From: Udeniomyces pyricola
Taxonomy: Eukaryota; Basidiomycota; Tremellomycetes; Cystofilobasidiales; Mrakiaceae
Length of the DNA: 64,000 nucleotides
Direction: 5' to 3'
Assembly (NCBI GenBank): GCA_039545295.1
Contig: BCIK01000002.1
Location: 315,808 to 379,807, forward strand
Shown: piece after piece, positions 36,690 through 48,356 of the stretch
Position numbering within the stretch: the first letter of the stretch is position 1
Layout of the letters: every line of letters starts with the position of its first letter
The notes under the pieces: generated by a model
The model's input: the letters and a program-made list of their open reading frames with translations, nothing else
Told to the model about the DNA's origin: nothing
Database searches by the model: none
Program-made: the position numbers and the translations under genes

Positions 36690-39600
36690 ATGCCCGACCC
36701 AACTCCCATCTCCGACTCCCATCCCTCAGCCGCGTCGACCCCAAGTCCAGTTGCCCTGCGACAACTGCTCGATGCCCTTCGCACCATCTTCTCCCTCCCT
36801 ACCGGCGGGCCTGCTCGGACTAGACCAAAAACCACGCGACAAGATCTCGATTCCTTCCTCGACGCAATCCCAGAGGCCTCCTTGGCCCTCCCACAAGACA
36901 AGAATGACGTTTGGAAAGCAACTCCGACGTCGACTCCCGCTCAAACGCTAGGACGGGACCTGGGCCTCGTTGGGATCTGGGCAGTCACCCGAATCGATCA
37001 ACTCGTCGGGCAGGCTGAGCATAGCCTCAAGCCAGGTGGTCAGTCAACCGGCTGATTCTCAACAAGGATCATACGATAGCAGACCCAACCCATCGGCTCA
37101 GTACTCATCATGGCCTCGTCTGCCCCTTGACAGAACCACCTATCCTGCCGCTCTCAGGCCCTCCACTCGTCCTCACAATTCTTTCCTATGCTATCACCCA
37201 TGTCTTGCGCCCACTTCATCTCACTGCGTTCCCTCCTCCTCCCGAACCTCCCTCACACATGCCTTCGTCCTCCACCTCGCGTTTCACCGAGTTGCCTCCC
37301 GACCCGGTCCCTCCTACTGCTCACGAACTCGAAGCTCGGACTCTTGCCCGGGCCACGTTATCTCAGACTTTGCAAGGCATACTCGTCCTCGGCCAGAGGG
37401 CGCCGCTCACCGATGTTGGACGACTTGTTCGGGATGGAGGGGTGTTTGCCAGCGTGCTCAGAATGGCAGTCGCTGTCGGATGGGACGACACGTCGTCAGA
37501 AGACGATCCAATGCAAAAGCCCGTAGTGGAGCTCCTCGAATCGTGCGTAAAACTTTCCACAATCGATCCCGAGCAAACTCAAGTTGACCATGCCGTGTCT
37601 CTCGCAGGTTTCCATCCTCACGAGCACTAGCTCTTCTTTCTCCTCTCCTCAAGCCCTCCTCCACGGCGGTATCCAGGGCCGCCGGCCGGTTGATGACCAA
37701 CACTCTCATGAGACCGGATGGACTCGATGGACTTCTCCAAGGCATCTTTGGCCGTGAACTCGAGGGAGAAACTGGACGCGAGGAGGGTGACGTTGGGAAA
37801 AAGGCAGACAGCGTCGCAAGGATCCTTGGTTCTTGTCCGAGCGGAATGGAAAAGGATGTGGGTGAATCCTCGCTTGATGACTCGAATCGATTGCATCATA
37901 TCTCAGTCGATATCACGCTGAATCTCAGTCGGTATCACGTTGACTGACCCCTCGACTGTTTCTTCACTCATCTTTGCAGGAGTATTACTCTCGGATCGTA
38001 CCTCGTGTACTGGAAGCCCTGGCCTCACCATCGACGCCCGCCGCGTACCTTCGTGCTCTCTCCCTCACCATCATTCGTCTCCTTCCTCATCAATCTCGGT
38101 TCATTCTTCCCATAATTCACAATCCTTTTCTCTCGCCTGCCTCATACTCTCGTTCGACTGACGAGTCATCCCCTGCCTTGCTCGCTACTTCGCTTCTACT
38201 GCCTCTCATCCTACTTTCTCCTCCCCTCTCATCTACGCACGACATCCTGCTTGGACCAATCCTTCCTCAGCTGTTTGGCCTCCACTGGCACCTTCAGCAG
38301 AACCGAACGGCCGATTTTGTCTTGCGAAAGGAGGTTGAAGGCTTGATCCGGAGCTGGGGAAGGGTAGGGGAGGAGGATCGTGTCAAGCAGGGCTTGACCC
38401 GAGTCGTCAAGGCTGGGAGAGGTTGGCAAGGAATGGGAGGTAGCATCCTGGAACCTGCTGAAACCGCGCATGGAGAGCTTGATGAGGAATGGCACTGGGC
38501 CGGCAGTGGTGGAGATCTTAGGATTGTATGGGGAACGTAGGTTACCATTTTCTTTATGAGTCCTTGTCGAAGGGGTCAATGCATCAATTCGCTCATCAGT
38601 GACTTTTCGTTGATCTATCCAGTCCGCCTCCGACCTCGAACAAACCCTCGGACCCCACCACAACCGCTAGAGAATCGGACACTCTGGAAGCGGAAACGCT
38701 GGCGATGCTTTCACTCCACCCTCCGCCCGACCTTTACGTCACCTTCATCAAGTCCCTCAACCGGCCTGCCGTCTCGGGTGATCATTTTGTCTCTCTACTG
38801 TATCAGCTTCAACCTGGTCCATCCACCAAGGCCGACGCAATCCACGACGAGTCGGTCGTCGACGACCCCAAGCAACGGCTTTTGCTCACCCAAATCGTGC
38901 TCAAAATGGTCGACACGATGGGCGAGGCCCTTGTCAAAGGCGAGGAGACGAGGGTTTTGAGTTTCGTTCATCACGCCCTCGAGACGAAGCGGAAGGTACC
39001 TCATATACCACGCGCTCGAACCTCGAGTGATGGGCCGCATGCTGGTCTGAGGCTGGATGACCTCAAAATTGTCGACTCGGATGACGAGAGCAACGCTGGA
39101 GACGACGAGAGCGATGATGGTCTAGACAGCGACGACGAAGTCCAATTGCCGGATCGGGATGACGACGAAGCCGAGGGCATGTTTGGAGCTGCTGGAGGGG
39201 ACGAGACAGCGGAACCTGCCGGCAGCACCGGCGGGAAGCTGGGAATCGTTGGAACAGCAATCGGATTGCTTGTGGCCGTCTTGCAAGGTGAGGATTTAAT
39301 TGATTCATTGCTTGCATGACCTGTGTGTCTGACGAGGTCTGACTTTTCGTTCCCTCCTCTTTACAGCGAACGATGATATCTCCCCCTCGACAACTCCCAT
39401 ACTTCTTGTCATTCAGTCTTCCCTCGAAGCTCACACTCACTCCGATATTCCATCTGTACGGCATCTCGCCCGCGAAGCTCGTTTGCTCATCTCTGTTCGT
39501 CAAGCAACCTCGACTCCTGCGCAATCGTGCCCCTCGCCTTCTTCATCGTCTCAACCAGCTGTCGACATCCTCGTTCAACGCTATCATGAAGCTCTTCGAC

Positions 39601-40630
39601 TCGTTTCCGATCCTTTGGTTCCCGTTCGTGCCCATGGCCTCATCACTCTAAGACAACTCGTCTTGCCCCCTGTTCAACAAAAACGGGAACGACCTTCAGC
39701 CCCCACACCGACCGCGACCTTGCCCCCGGCTTTCATCCCTGCTATTCTCGACGTGTTCCTTCAAAGTGTTCAAGACCCAGATACCTACGTTTACCTCAAC
39801 GCCGTCAAGGGACTCGCCGCCCTTGTTGATGGGTGGGGAAAAGATGTTCTCTACAAGATGATGCAGATCTACGCCAAGGACGTGAGTAGTCAAGGATGGG
39901 AAGGAGGCGTGCTGGGAACTGCCGGAATGGAACAAGGGGAACTCGACCTTCGCTTGCGAGTCGGTGAAGCCTTATGTGGGATCGTGGAGCGAAGCGATGA
40001 GAGTCTTGGCATCTATGGTTCGCATTTTTTTCGTTCTGGTCTGGCTTTCACGTGCACGATAACTATAGGTTTATGCGCTGACACGTAACCCTCATAAACT
40101 TTCCATCCGCATCAGCATCGACCCTTATTCCACCTCTTCTACTGGTCTTTCGCTCACCTAATCTTCCGACAGCCTTCCGAGCCTCCGCACTTACGATCTT
40201 GGCCCTCATCACAACTACCTCTGCTCTCACTATCAGCTCGTACGCGACCTCGCTCGTCCTTGCCTGTGTCGACCTCCTGCAAGTCGAGCACGTCCCCCTT
40301 CAGCCGCGCTCACGTGAAAGTTCCGATACGCCGACGGAGTTGGTTGAACCTGTGCCCGAGGAGCACAATCTAATCCTCTCGCCCGTTCTCGCAAACCCCA
40401 AGCATCCGATCCTCCGCAGAGCCGCTCTTCACTTTCTCTCTGCCGTCGCTCGGGCGGAGGCAGTCGAGGTTGGATCGGTGGATCGCGAGGTGTGGCGCAG
40501 GACGGGAGTGGTCGTAGGGTATCTCGGCCAAACTGATGAAGACCTCATGGTACGCGGACTGGCAAAAGAGGTTTCGAGGGATCTGCGGGAGTTCATGCGT
40601 CAGACGATGGGATTTAAGATGGATCGATAG
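36690..40630 (+). CDS. Rtp1/TANGO6-like HEAT-repeat protein (RNA polymerase II nuclear import)
   Basis: This is a large alpha-helical protein of the Rtp1/TANGO6 family; yeast Rtp1 helps deliver assembled RNA polymerase II to the nucleus. The first usable ATG in frame is at 36690 (MPDPTPISDSHPSAAS); the open frame upstream begins only at a GTG. Helical segments follow: PVALRQLLDALRTIFSLPTG; ILPLSGPPLVLTILSYAITH; a middle block ending in an acidic run (about 39070-39170, many D/E/S); then the C-terminal family blocks. The first (RTP1_C1-like) contains YHEALRLVSDPLVPVRAHGL and FIPAILDVFLQSVQDPDTYV with YLNAVKGLAALVDGWG. The second contains LLLVFRSPNLPTAFRASALT and HPILRRAALHFLSAVARAEA. It ends MGFKMDR-stop. 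The final exons are confident. Exons at 37000-38600 are joined by several introns that I did not phase fully. Confidence 0.8.
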
Positions 40631-41456
40631 TGGTGAGTTCTGCCGAGGGGCAATGGTGCATCATAATCACCAAGTGGTCGAGAGGAAGTGCACAGGCGCG
40701 CGTTCAGTCTGAATCGGAATTGACCATTGTCCTGTTTCCCACTTTGCTGTTGCCTTGTCCCCCCGACATACGTCCTGCTTCGGATCAGATTTTCAGCAGT
40801 GACAAACATGAGATAGATATGGCTCTTTAGAGATATATGGTTGGGCCCGACGATATACTGACGACAGGTTACAGTGCTAACGGTATGTGGCGCAGCACAG
40901 TGAGACGCTAAGCCGATGGTGCTTTGCGCACGATTGGGCTTTCTCCCTGCGCATCGGCCGGCCATTAGTCGTCGGTTGGTCTGATTCTTCTTTACAGGTT
41001 AAATTTCGGGAATTTTTGTTGCAACCTTGGTATCAGTCTATGGGTAACAAGTCGAACTCAAGCGCAACGTCGATCCGCAACGTCCGAAGCCGGACGAGAC
41101 CGGCCGGTTCTGCCTGCGAGGTCGCCTTCTTCCTCCGACCCGGTCCGAACTGAAATCCGACGATTCAGACCGATATTTATTACTCTTCCTTCTCTTTCAC
41201 CGCATCATTCAAGTCCCAGACCGACTTTTTCAACGTACGATGCCCCGCAATATCGTTTCAGCTAAACGTTCTGCTTTCTGGCGTTGTCGCTTCCTTCTCA
41301 ACTCCCATCATCCCCCTACCCACCCCCCCCCCCCCCACCTACCTTCCATATCGTCACTAGACAACTCTTTCGCCTCCTCCCCTCCCTCGACGACTTAGAC
41401 ACTCTTTCACTCACCTTCTTCCACATCACTCCGACTTCATCTCCTCTCACTCCAAT
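40631..41456. other. Intergenic region upstream of the aspartic protease
   Basis: About 830 bases carry no supported gene. The right 250 bases are C/T-rich, with a run of 14 C at 41323-41336, and presumably form the promoter and 5' leader of the protease. Confidence 0.6.
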
Positions 41457-43821
41457 ATGAAGTCACCTTCCGTCATCTCCTCGCCTACATTGGCAGGTTT
41501 GACGGTGTTCTCCCTCCTCGCCGGGTCTGGCTCCCCGGTTCATGGCTTCCCCCTCTCTTCATCTCCCTCATCACCATCCTTGCCTTCTTCACCCGACCTT
41601 AGTACTCCTTGGTCGTCAATGCCCTCTTCGCCCGACCTCTCTTCCTTCGAAACTCCTCCTGACCTCGACGGCCTCGGAGGCCTTGGTATCACCATTCCAC
41701 TTCGCAAGTCTGAAGCTTACCTTCAGAAACGCCAGCTTCCAGTCGTCGACTTTGGTTGGCTCTTCAAGGAACGGAACACTGTCCGACGCAAGTACGGCGG
41801 AGCCAACAACTACAACTCTCCTCTGTTCAACCACTCCCCGCTAGGGGCTTCGGAGCCGGATGATACGTCAGATCAAGATGACAGCAGCTCAACCTCGGAG
41901 GCTCCCTCTTCATCCGCCACACCCACCTCATCCCTCAACTCGGCTACGACCACTCCGAGCAGCTCGATTGAAGCCTCTTCTTCTCCTGTCTCATCCCCCG
42001 CCTCATCGCCGACTCCAATCTCCTCTGCTCCATCTCCTACCTCGGCACCGTCGTCATCTCAACCGAGCCTATCAGCCGACTTCCTCGGATCGCCTTCGCA
42101 ATCTATCCCGGCTTCAGCGCTCAGTAGCTTGCGCTTCCGCTCAGGACCCAACAAGCGAGCCAACGGAGGCGCCGTCGCGCTTTCTGATCAGGTCAGTCAT
42201 TGCTTCTCCACATCTCCTTGGTTCCACCAACTCCTAAGCGATGTGTTATTGATTGACCTTTGTTCCTTGTCATCTCACATCCACTTCATACTACAGACTT
42301 CGCTCTGGATGGGGCCCATGACCATTGGTGGCCAGAACTTCCAGCTCGATTTCGACACAGGTTCTTCGGATCTGTTTGTACCTGCTACGAGCTGCACAAA
42401 AGACGGCTGCTATGGCCACAAGAAGTACTCCAACACCAAAACGGCTCGCAAGGTTAGTCTAGTTCGGGCTCAATTATGGTCTGGAAAGCTCGACACTGAT
42501 TCATGGCGAATGCGTCTTCTTGCTCTATCTTTGCTCCTTTAGATGAAAGGCACATTCTCGATATCCTACGGAGATGGCAGCTCAACATCTGGTCCTGTAT
42601 ACACTGAGAATGTAGGTTTACTACCCAGCTTTCTCGGTGCTGTTTCTTCGGTTGGTGATATGGTTGCTCATCCCCTTCCTCCCATCCCTGTTGTTTCCTG
42701 CCTTCCTTCCCCGTGACCCCCCTCAGATGTCCATCGCTGGCCTCTCTCTCAGCAGTCAGACTTTCTCTCCCGTCACGACTATGTCCCCAACATTTGCCAA
42801 CACCAATGACGGCAACGGCTACCCCGCCGACGGCATCGCCGGTATGGGCTTTCCCGCGCTCAGTCAAACGAGGAGTTCTCCTTTCTTCCGTGAGTACTTC
42901 CTTTTCATGTCATCATCTCTTGCGCGCAGGGCCATTCGGATCGTCTCTCTTTTAGCTCTTGCTGACGCTCGCCTCTCCTCTAATCCACATTCTCCTGCAG
43001 AAACCTTGGTCAAGCAAAACAACATCGCTGCTTACTTTTCGTTCCGACTCGCCCATGAATCATCGGAACTTCTTTTGGGCGGGGTCAACTCTAACCATTA
43101 CTCTGGCTCCATCACCTGGGCTTCCGTCACTCAACAAGCCTACTGGACCATCGATGTCGGTGGGATCTCCGGTATGTGTCCTATCCTATCTGTGTTGAAC
43201 AAATGCCTGTTCGTGGTTGACTTTTTCAGTGAACTGACGTCATCTTGGTCCATCGTATTACTCTTCCCTCTGATAGTCAACAACCGTCAGGTCACTATCC
43301 AAGGCAAATCGGCCATTATCGACACTGGGACGACCTTGACCTACGGATCCTACGACGACGTTCGCACCGTCTACCAATCCATTCCTGGCTCCAAGGACAT
43401 GTCCGCAACGTATGGCGATAGCTACAAGGGTTACTACACGTTCCCCTGCTCCAACGTGCCTAGCGTCGCCCTCGCGTTCGGTGGTCGATACTTTACGATT
43501 GCTCCGAAAGCGTTCAACCTTGGCAAGGCGTCGTCGGGCAGCTCGGATTGCGTCGGTGCTCTGATTGGACAGGATCCCAACGATTCGGGACTGGGCAACA
43601 CATTGCTTGGTAAGTTCCCTCTCAATACGCGACTTTCTCTCTCTTCTCTCTCTTCCCCCCCCCCCCCCGACTAAACTAACTCTTGGACTACTTTCTTTCT
43701 GTCCTTTCCCTCTTTCTTTTCTTCTTTTTCCTTTGGAATAGTCGGCGATGCTTTCCTCACCAATGTCTACGCTGTCTTCGACGCCGGTAACGCCCGAGTC
43801 GGCTTCGCTACCCCTCGTTAA
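41457..43821 (+). CDS. Secreted pepsin-type (A1) aspartic protease with long Ser/Thr-rich prosegment
   Basis: This is an extracellular aspartic endopeptidase. The ATG at 41457 opens a signal peptide (basic K2, hydrophobic core about residues 11-22, likely cleavage near VHG-FPL at 30/31). A prosegment of about 200 residues contains KR at 91-92 and a Ser/Thr/Pro-rich tract (about residues 138-210). A Kex2-type site (PNKR, residues 231-234) precedes the mature enzyme, which starts ANGGAVALSDQ. Catalytic motifs: FDTGSSDLFVP (Asp265) and, in a later exon, IIDTGTTLTYG; the flap Tyr lies in SISYGDGSSTSG. Later family blocks are DGIAGMGFPALSQT and VGDAFLTNVYAVFDAGNARV. It ends GFATPR-stop, with no GPI-type tail, so the product is probably fully secreted. 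Seven or so exons splice in phase at each junction checked. Confidence 0.9.
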
Positions 43822-44317
43822 GGACACCCCCCCCCCCCCGCATTTTCTTTGTAAAGCTTTTTCCTATCCTTCCTTCTTCTCGTCCTTTTTAGTTGGTTTT
43901 TGTGTTCTTCTTAGATCGTTTTCTTTGATGACGACACTGTTTGATGACGACACTGTATCGATAGTTCTGGCTCTCTGTCTCGACCCTTACTGTATCGCTT
44001 AGTTTCTCTCGCCCCTTGCACTCGTTCTCGGTCTCGTTCTTCTTTTCCCTTCTTCGCTCTCTCTCTCTCTTTTCTTTTTCTTTTCATTCTCTATCTTGAC
44101 TATCTAGCTGCCAGCTCTTTGAAACTCCTTCCCATAGATGCCGTTTTCCTTTCGCTTCCTTACACCTCCTTTCCCTACCCTTGCCTTCCTTTCCCTTTCT
44201 TTTTTCCTACTTAGATGGGTCTTTTCATTCTGATCTGCCCCCCCCCTTCAATCCCCCGATCCGAATCGATATATCCGATCCCTTTCGCTGTCCGGCACTA
44301 CTACAATACTCCTGCCC

Positions 44318-44724
44318 NNNNNNNNNNNNNNNNNNNNNNNNNNNNNNNNNNNNNNNNNNNNNNNNNNNNNNNNNNNNNNNNNNNNNNNNNNNNNNNNNNN
44401 NNNNNNNNNNNNNNNNNNNNNNNNNNNNNNNNNNNNNNNNNNNNNNNNNNNNNNNNNNNNNNNNNNNNNNNNNNNNNNNNNNNNNNNNNNNNNNNNNNNN
44501 NNNNNNNNNNNNNNNNNNNNNNNNNNNNNNNNNNNNNNNNNNNNNNNNNNNNNNNNNNNNNNNNNNNNNNNNNNNNNNNNNNNNNNNNNNNNNNNNNNNN
44601 NNNNNNNNNNNNNNNNNNNNNNNNNNNNNNNNNNNNNNNNNNNNNNNNNNNNNNNNNNNNNNNNNNNNNNNNNNNNNNNNNNNNNNNNNNNNNNNNNNNN
44701 NNNNNNNNNNNNNNNNNNNNNNNN
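44318..44724. other. Assembly gap (407 N)
   Basis: There are 407 consecutive N. The sequence to the right resumes in a C run and the 85-bp tandem duplication, so a collapsed or unresolved repeat is likely. Open frames spanning it are artefacts. Confidence 0.99.
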
Positions 44725-44739
44725 CCCCCCCCCCCTTTT

Positions 44740-44909
44740 CCCCCCCCCCCCTCCTTTTTTTTGTCTACTTTGTTCTTTCTTTCTTTTTGTTCTTGTTTTT
44801 GGGCTTGATCAACCTCAGGTTCATCCCCCCCCCCCCTCCTTTTTTTTGTCTACTTTGTTCTTTCTTTCTTTTTGTTCTTGTTTTTGGGCTTGATCAACCT
44901 CAGGTTCAT
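44740..44909. repeat. Perfect 85-bp tandem duplication beside the gap
   Basis: Copies at 44740-44824 and 44825-44909 are identical. Each begins with 12 C, then TCC, T8 and GTCTACTTTG, and ends in CAGGTTCAT. A further C run with TTTT lies between the gap and copy 1 and may be the remnant of more copies inside the N stretch. Confidence 0.9.
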
Positions 44910-45286
44910 ATGACAGGAACTTTTCTTTTTGTGTGTGTGTGTGTGTGTTCTTTTCCGATGGTTGTCTAGCCTACAATAACGCACATGAGTAGCTTTGACC
45001 CATGATCATACTCAAATACACATATATATATACTATATACTAATCCAGCCCGCACCGGCTGGTCGTTCGTCCGGTCCATGACAAAAAAGAAAACAAAAAA
45101 ACTAAACTTGACCGACCGAACCCGATCTTTCTCTTGTTTCCAAAAACAACAGCCAATTCTTCTTTAGACAAGATGTACACAATCTGTATGTATCATGATT
45201 CCTTTCCTTTCTTTCTGTCTCTCTCTCTTTTCTTCCTTTTGTTTCCTATTTTTTTTTTTCGCTTCCGAGGGTGGACGTGATAAGAT

Positions 45287-48049
45287 CTAATCGATCTCTC
45301 CCACCTTCCTTAAACGACCTCTCGGACCTTCCTCCTTAGCATCCTCCCAATCTTCCGTCGGACCACCCCCACCACCACCACCCCCTTCGTTCCCTTCCGG
45401 CCCATAATAATACCCACCAACTCCACCCCCACCTCCATTCGACCCCCCTCCACCTCCTCCTCCCGGATCTCGACTCCGACTCCTCAACCTCGACGCATCG
45501 TGACTACTCGACCCATGACGTTCCAACGCCAACCGACGCATCATCCCCAAACCCTCGGCTTCGTCCCGTTCTTGCTGCTCGATCGCCAGTCGCTCTTTCC
45601 GCTCGAGGTCAGTCCAGTTGAGGTCACATGCACAGCCAATGTGCCAAGGTGGGTTCCATTGGACGGTTCCTTTTTGAGCAGACAAAAAAAAAATTCCACA
45701 AGAAGATTAGGAACAAACCAACAAAAAGTTTTAGTCAGAAGAGGACAAACATGGTGGGAGGGAACAAGGGTAAGGAGGCAAGACCGTCATAGATCAGAGT
45801 GAAAAGACTCCGTCAGTGTCAACACGGTTCACAGTCGATCCCGAGCCCCTCCCTAAGCCTGCACAGGCCACCAACCATGGTTCGGAAAAGGGAGATTGGG
45901 TTGGTGGTATGTTTGGGGGGGAGGGGCGGCGGTGGTTACAAAACGTCTCTCACAAACAAGACTCACGATGGGTATCCGGCTGGGACGCATCCGAATAATC
46001 CGGCAAGGTCAGAAACTCTTTGATGCAACAGCACGCCGACAAATCGACCGGCTGTCGATAGAGTGTCTGAACTTTGACCGAGTCGTCGTCCGACGTCGAG
46101 AGGTTGAACACGATCTCGACCGTGAGTTCGGAGGAGAATCGGATGTTGGTATCGGTTCCAGCAGGGGTTGTCGGCCGGAGCGTCTCTCCGATGGGCTAAG
46201 GAACACAGGAAACATGACCAAAGCAACGTGAGCGTTCCGTAAGAGACACAAACGGTAAAGTCCTGCAAAGAGACGCGACCTGCGTCAACACTCACGATTC
46301 TTCCAATCTTTCTCCATCTCCAAAACTCTCCTGCCAGCCCTTCCTTCTTCACGTCCAAGACGACCGCGGCTCCTCCTTCTGCTCTCGCTCTTGCTGCAAA
46401 CTCCTTTTCCATCCATCCAGCTTTCTTGCCTTGCTCGGCGACGATGCGTTTCGGACCGACGACGCGGGCGCATTTGCCTGGATTCGAGTGCGACGTCAGA
46501 GCGGTCGTCTGCGTGATAAAGACGGTGATGGCGTAGATAACAAGATCAGGTGGAAGGCAAGAAAATGCAATGTCGGTTTGAAGTGGAGAAGAGATGGTGA
46601 AAGTCTAACGTAAGATGTGAGGAAAAAAAAAAAGGTGCCATCAACCCTGTTTTAGCCTTTGTTCTATCCCATATGAGCTCTCCTTGCAAACGATTGCGAT
46701 GACTCACGTTTGAAAACAATGATAACGTGCGAGGACCAAGAAGCGCATCCATCGTCTCGTTTACATATGAGAACTGAAGAGCTAGCATTCATCATCAACA
46801 GGCCACGAGAGTGGTCAATAAAGCATGCATTGAGCCAATCTTCATGCCCACCATAATTGATGGACTTACTCGTCGGATCATCATTGTGCATATTGACGTA
46901 GATACACGCCTCTTTTTTGTCTTCTAGCCTGCCCGATTTGAGGAAATTGCCCTTTGCAAGCAGGGTGCTGTATACATGGCAGAGAACGCGACCACTAGGC
47001 GAGACCTCTCGGGCGGGTGTATTGGAGGGGATTTGAAAGGTAAATTCAAAGCTACCATACCGAGCGCCACAAGAGGGACAAAGGCGAGGGATGGATGCAA
47101 AACAGGTTGGATCAATGTCAGCGATGCTCTCAAAAGGGAGAAGAAACCTGATGAGACAAGAAGTGAAGATAGATAAGAGTTTGGTCGCTCACAGTGTTAC
47201 CCCTTTCTCCATCCAGAAACCTGTCGACTTGCCACCACTACTCACGCTGCCACTGCTTCCACCGATGCCGTTATCCCCATCAACCCCAGGTCCCGTGTAC
47301 AGGAGATCACGACGTATCACTTCTTTATCCTCCCATCGAGCCGTACCAATGTCCTGAGGGAACAGAAGTCGTTCCGCCACAACGAGCCGGACGCGGACTG
47401 CGCTTACAAATCGGCGCGAAGGGAGCGATATCCGGACCACGCCAGCGAGCCGGTCCTGATTAGTTCCGTGGAAGAAGGTGGGAAGGAAATGAAGAATCCA
47501 ACTGGTTTAGTCTCAGACGAGCGCAGGGAATGGACTATCGGGCGTGGTATCCGACACGTTGCTTGACAATAAACGCGTTTCCCTGTGTTGCCAAGCCAAA
47601 CGACTCACTCCTTTGCCCGGATCATGGCGATTGACATACGGTACACCATCTTCGCCGATCCGTACATCGGGTGGTTTCACAAACACGAGACTCTCGGCCA
47701 GTGCGAGTTGTAGGCTCGCTTTCGACGGCTTGAGATCAGAATTATCGAGGAGGTGGGCGAGTCGCGCTTTGGGAGTGTGACTCGGCGAGGCTACAGGCGA
47801 GGAGGACGTCGAGGAAGATGCCGTGGAGGAGCGGAAGTCGGGGGAGAACGAGATAAGGGCGATCTCATCAGGAAGGGTCGAGGGTCGGGTCGGGACAGGA
47901 GGCCGATGGTCTAGGGGGGAAGTCGCAGTTGGAGAGGAGGAAAGGGGGCTGGCAAAGATGACGCCGTCGGAGGAGGACGGGACGCCATTCTGAGCGGAAC
48001 TGTAGGATCCGGGAGATGCGATGGCGCTGTATGAAGGAAGAGAAGACAT
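45287..48049 (-). CDS. Arrestin-domain (alpha-arrestin-like) protein
   Basis: This is probably an alpha-arrestin, an adaptor that recruits Rsp5-type ubiquitin ligases to plasma-membrane transporters. The ATG at 48049 gives MSSLPSYSAIASPGSYSS; the frame upstream starts only from TTG. A Ser/Pro-rich N-terminus (about 100 residues) precedes KARLAHLLDNSDLKPSKASL, then the arrestin-like strand block LAGVVRISLPSRRFVSAVRV with RLVVAERLLFP. Later exons give PIGETLRPTTPAGTDTNIRF, FSSELTVEIVFNLSTSDDDS and the C-terminal helix DLNWTDLERKERLAIEQQER. A Gly-rich, acidic tail ends LRKVGEID-stop (45287). An LPSY sequence near the start (residues 4-7) could act as a variant PY (LPxY) ligand for WW domains. 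The family call rests on the strand pattern and is less certain than others here. Confidence 0.6.
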
Positions 48050-48356
48050 GACTGAGACGACGGATGTGTGCGGGGGAATGGACGTGGGACTATTCAACAA
48101 CCGAATGGGAGCATGGACGTAATGGCGGTTGACGGTGAAGCGCAACTAGACATCAGGCGCGTCGCTACAGGCAGCACGGAGCAAGGAGCTTCTGCGCACG
48201 CTGCTGGTCCAGTCGGAGCTTGGAATATGAAATTTGGTATTTGGAGGCACCGCGCTTGCGTCGCACTGATAATTTGCATCCCAGTCTGGCCTGTCTCATG
48301 GTCTTTCACGTCAATTTTATTTTAACACAACTACAGGTCGCCAATGTCATCATCCA
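48050..48356. other. Short intergenic region between two minus-strand genes
   Basis: These 307 bases lie between the stop of the second Zn2Cys6 gene and the arrestin-like ATG. They must hold the former's 3' UTR and the latter's promoter. Nothing specific was identified. Confidence 0.6.

Larger units (their letters stand above)
43822..45286. other. Convergent 3' intergenic region with gap and tandem duplication
   Basis: No gene is supported in this 1.46-kb stretch. It has a run of 13 C just after the protease stop (43827-43839), long C/T tracts, the large N gap, a perfect 85-bp tandem duplication, a (GT)n tract (about 44931-44948) and an AT tract near 45020-45040. The right end is the 3' UTR of the arrestin-like gene. 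Confidence 0.7.

Noticed and set aside
44181..44969. Open frame spanning the large N gap
   Set aside because: It consists mostly of unknown bases flanked by simple C/T repeats; there is no coding evidence.
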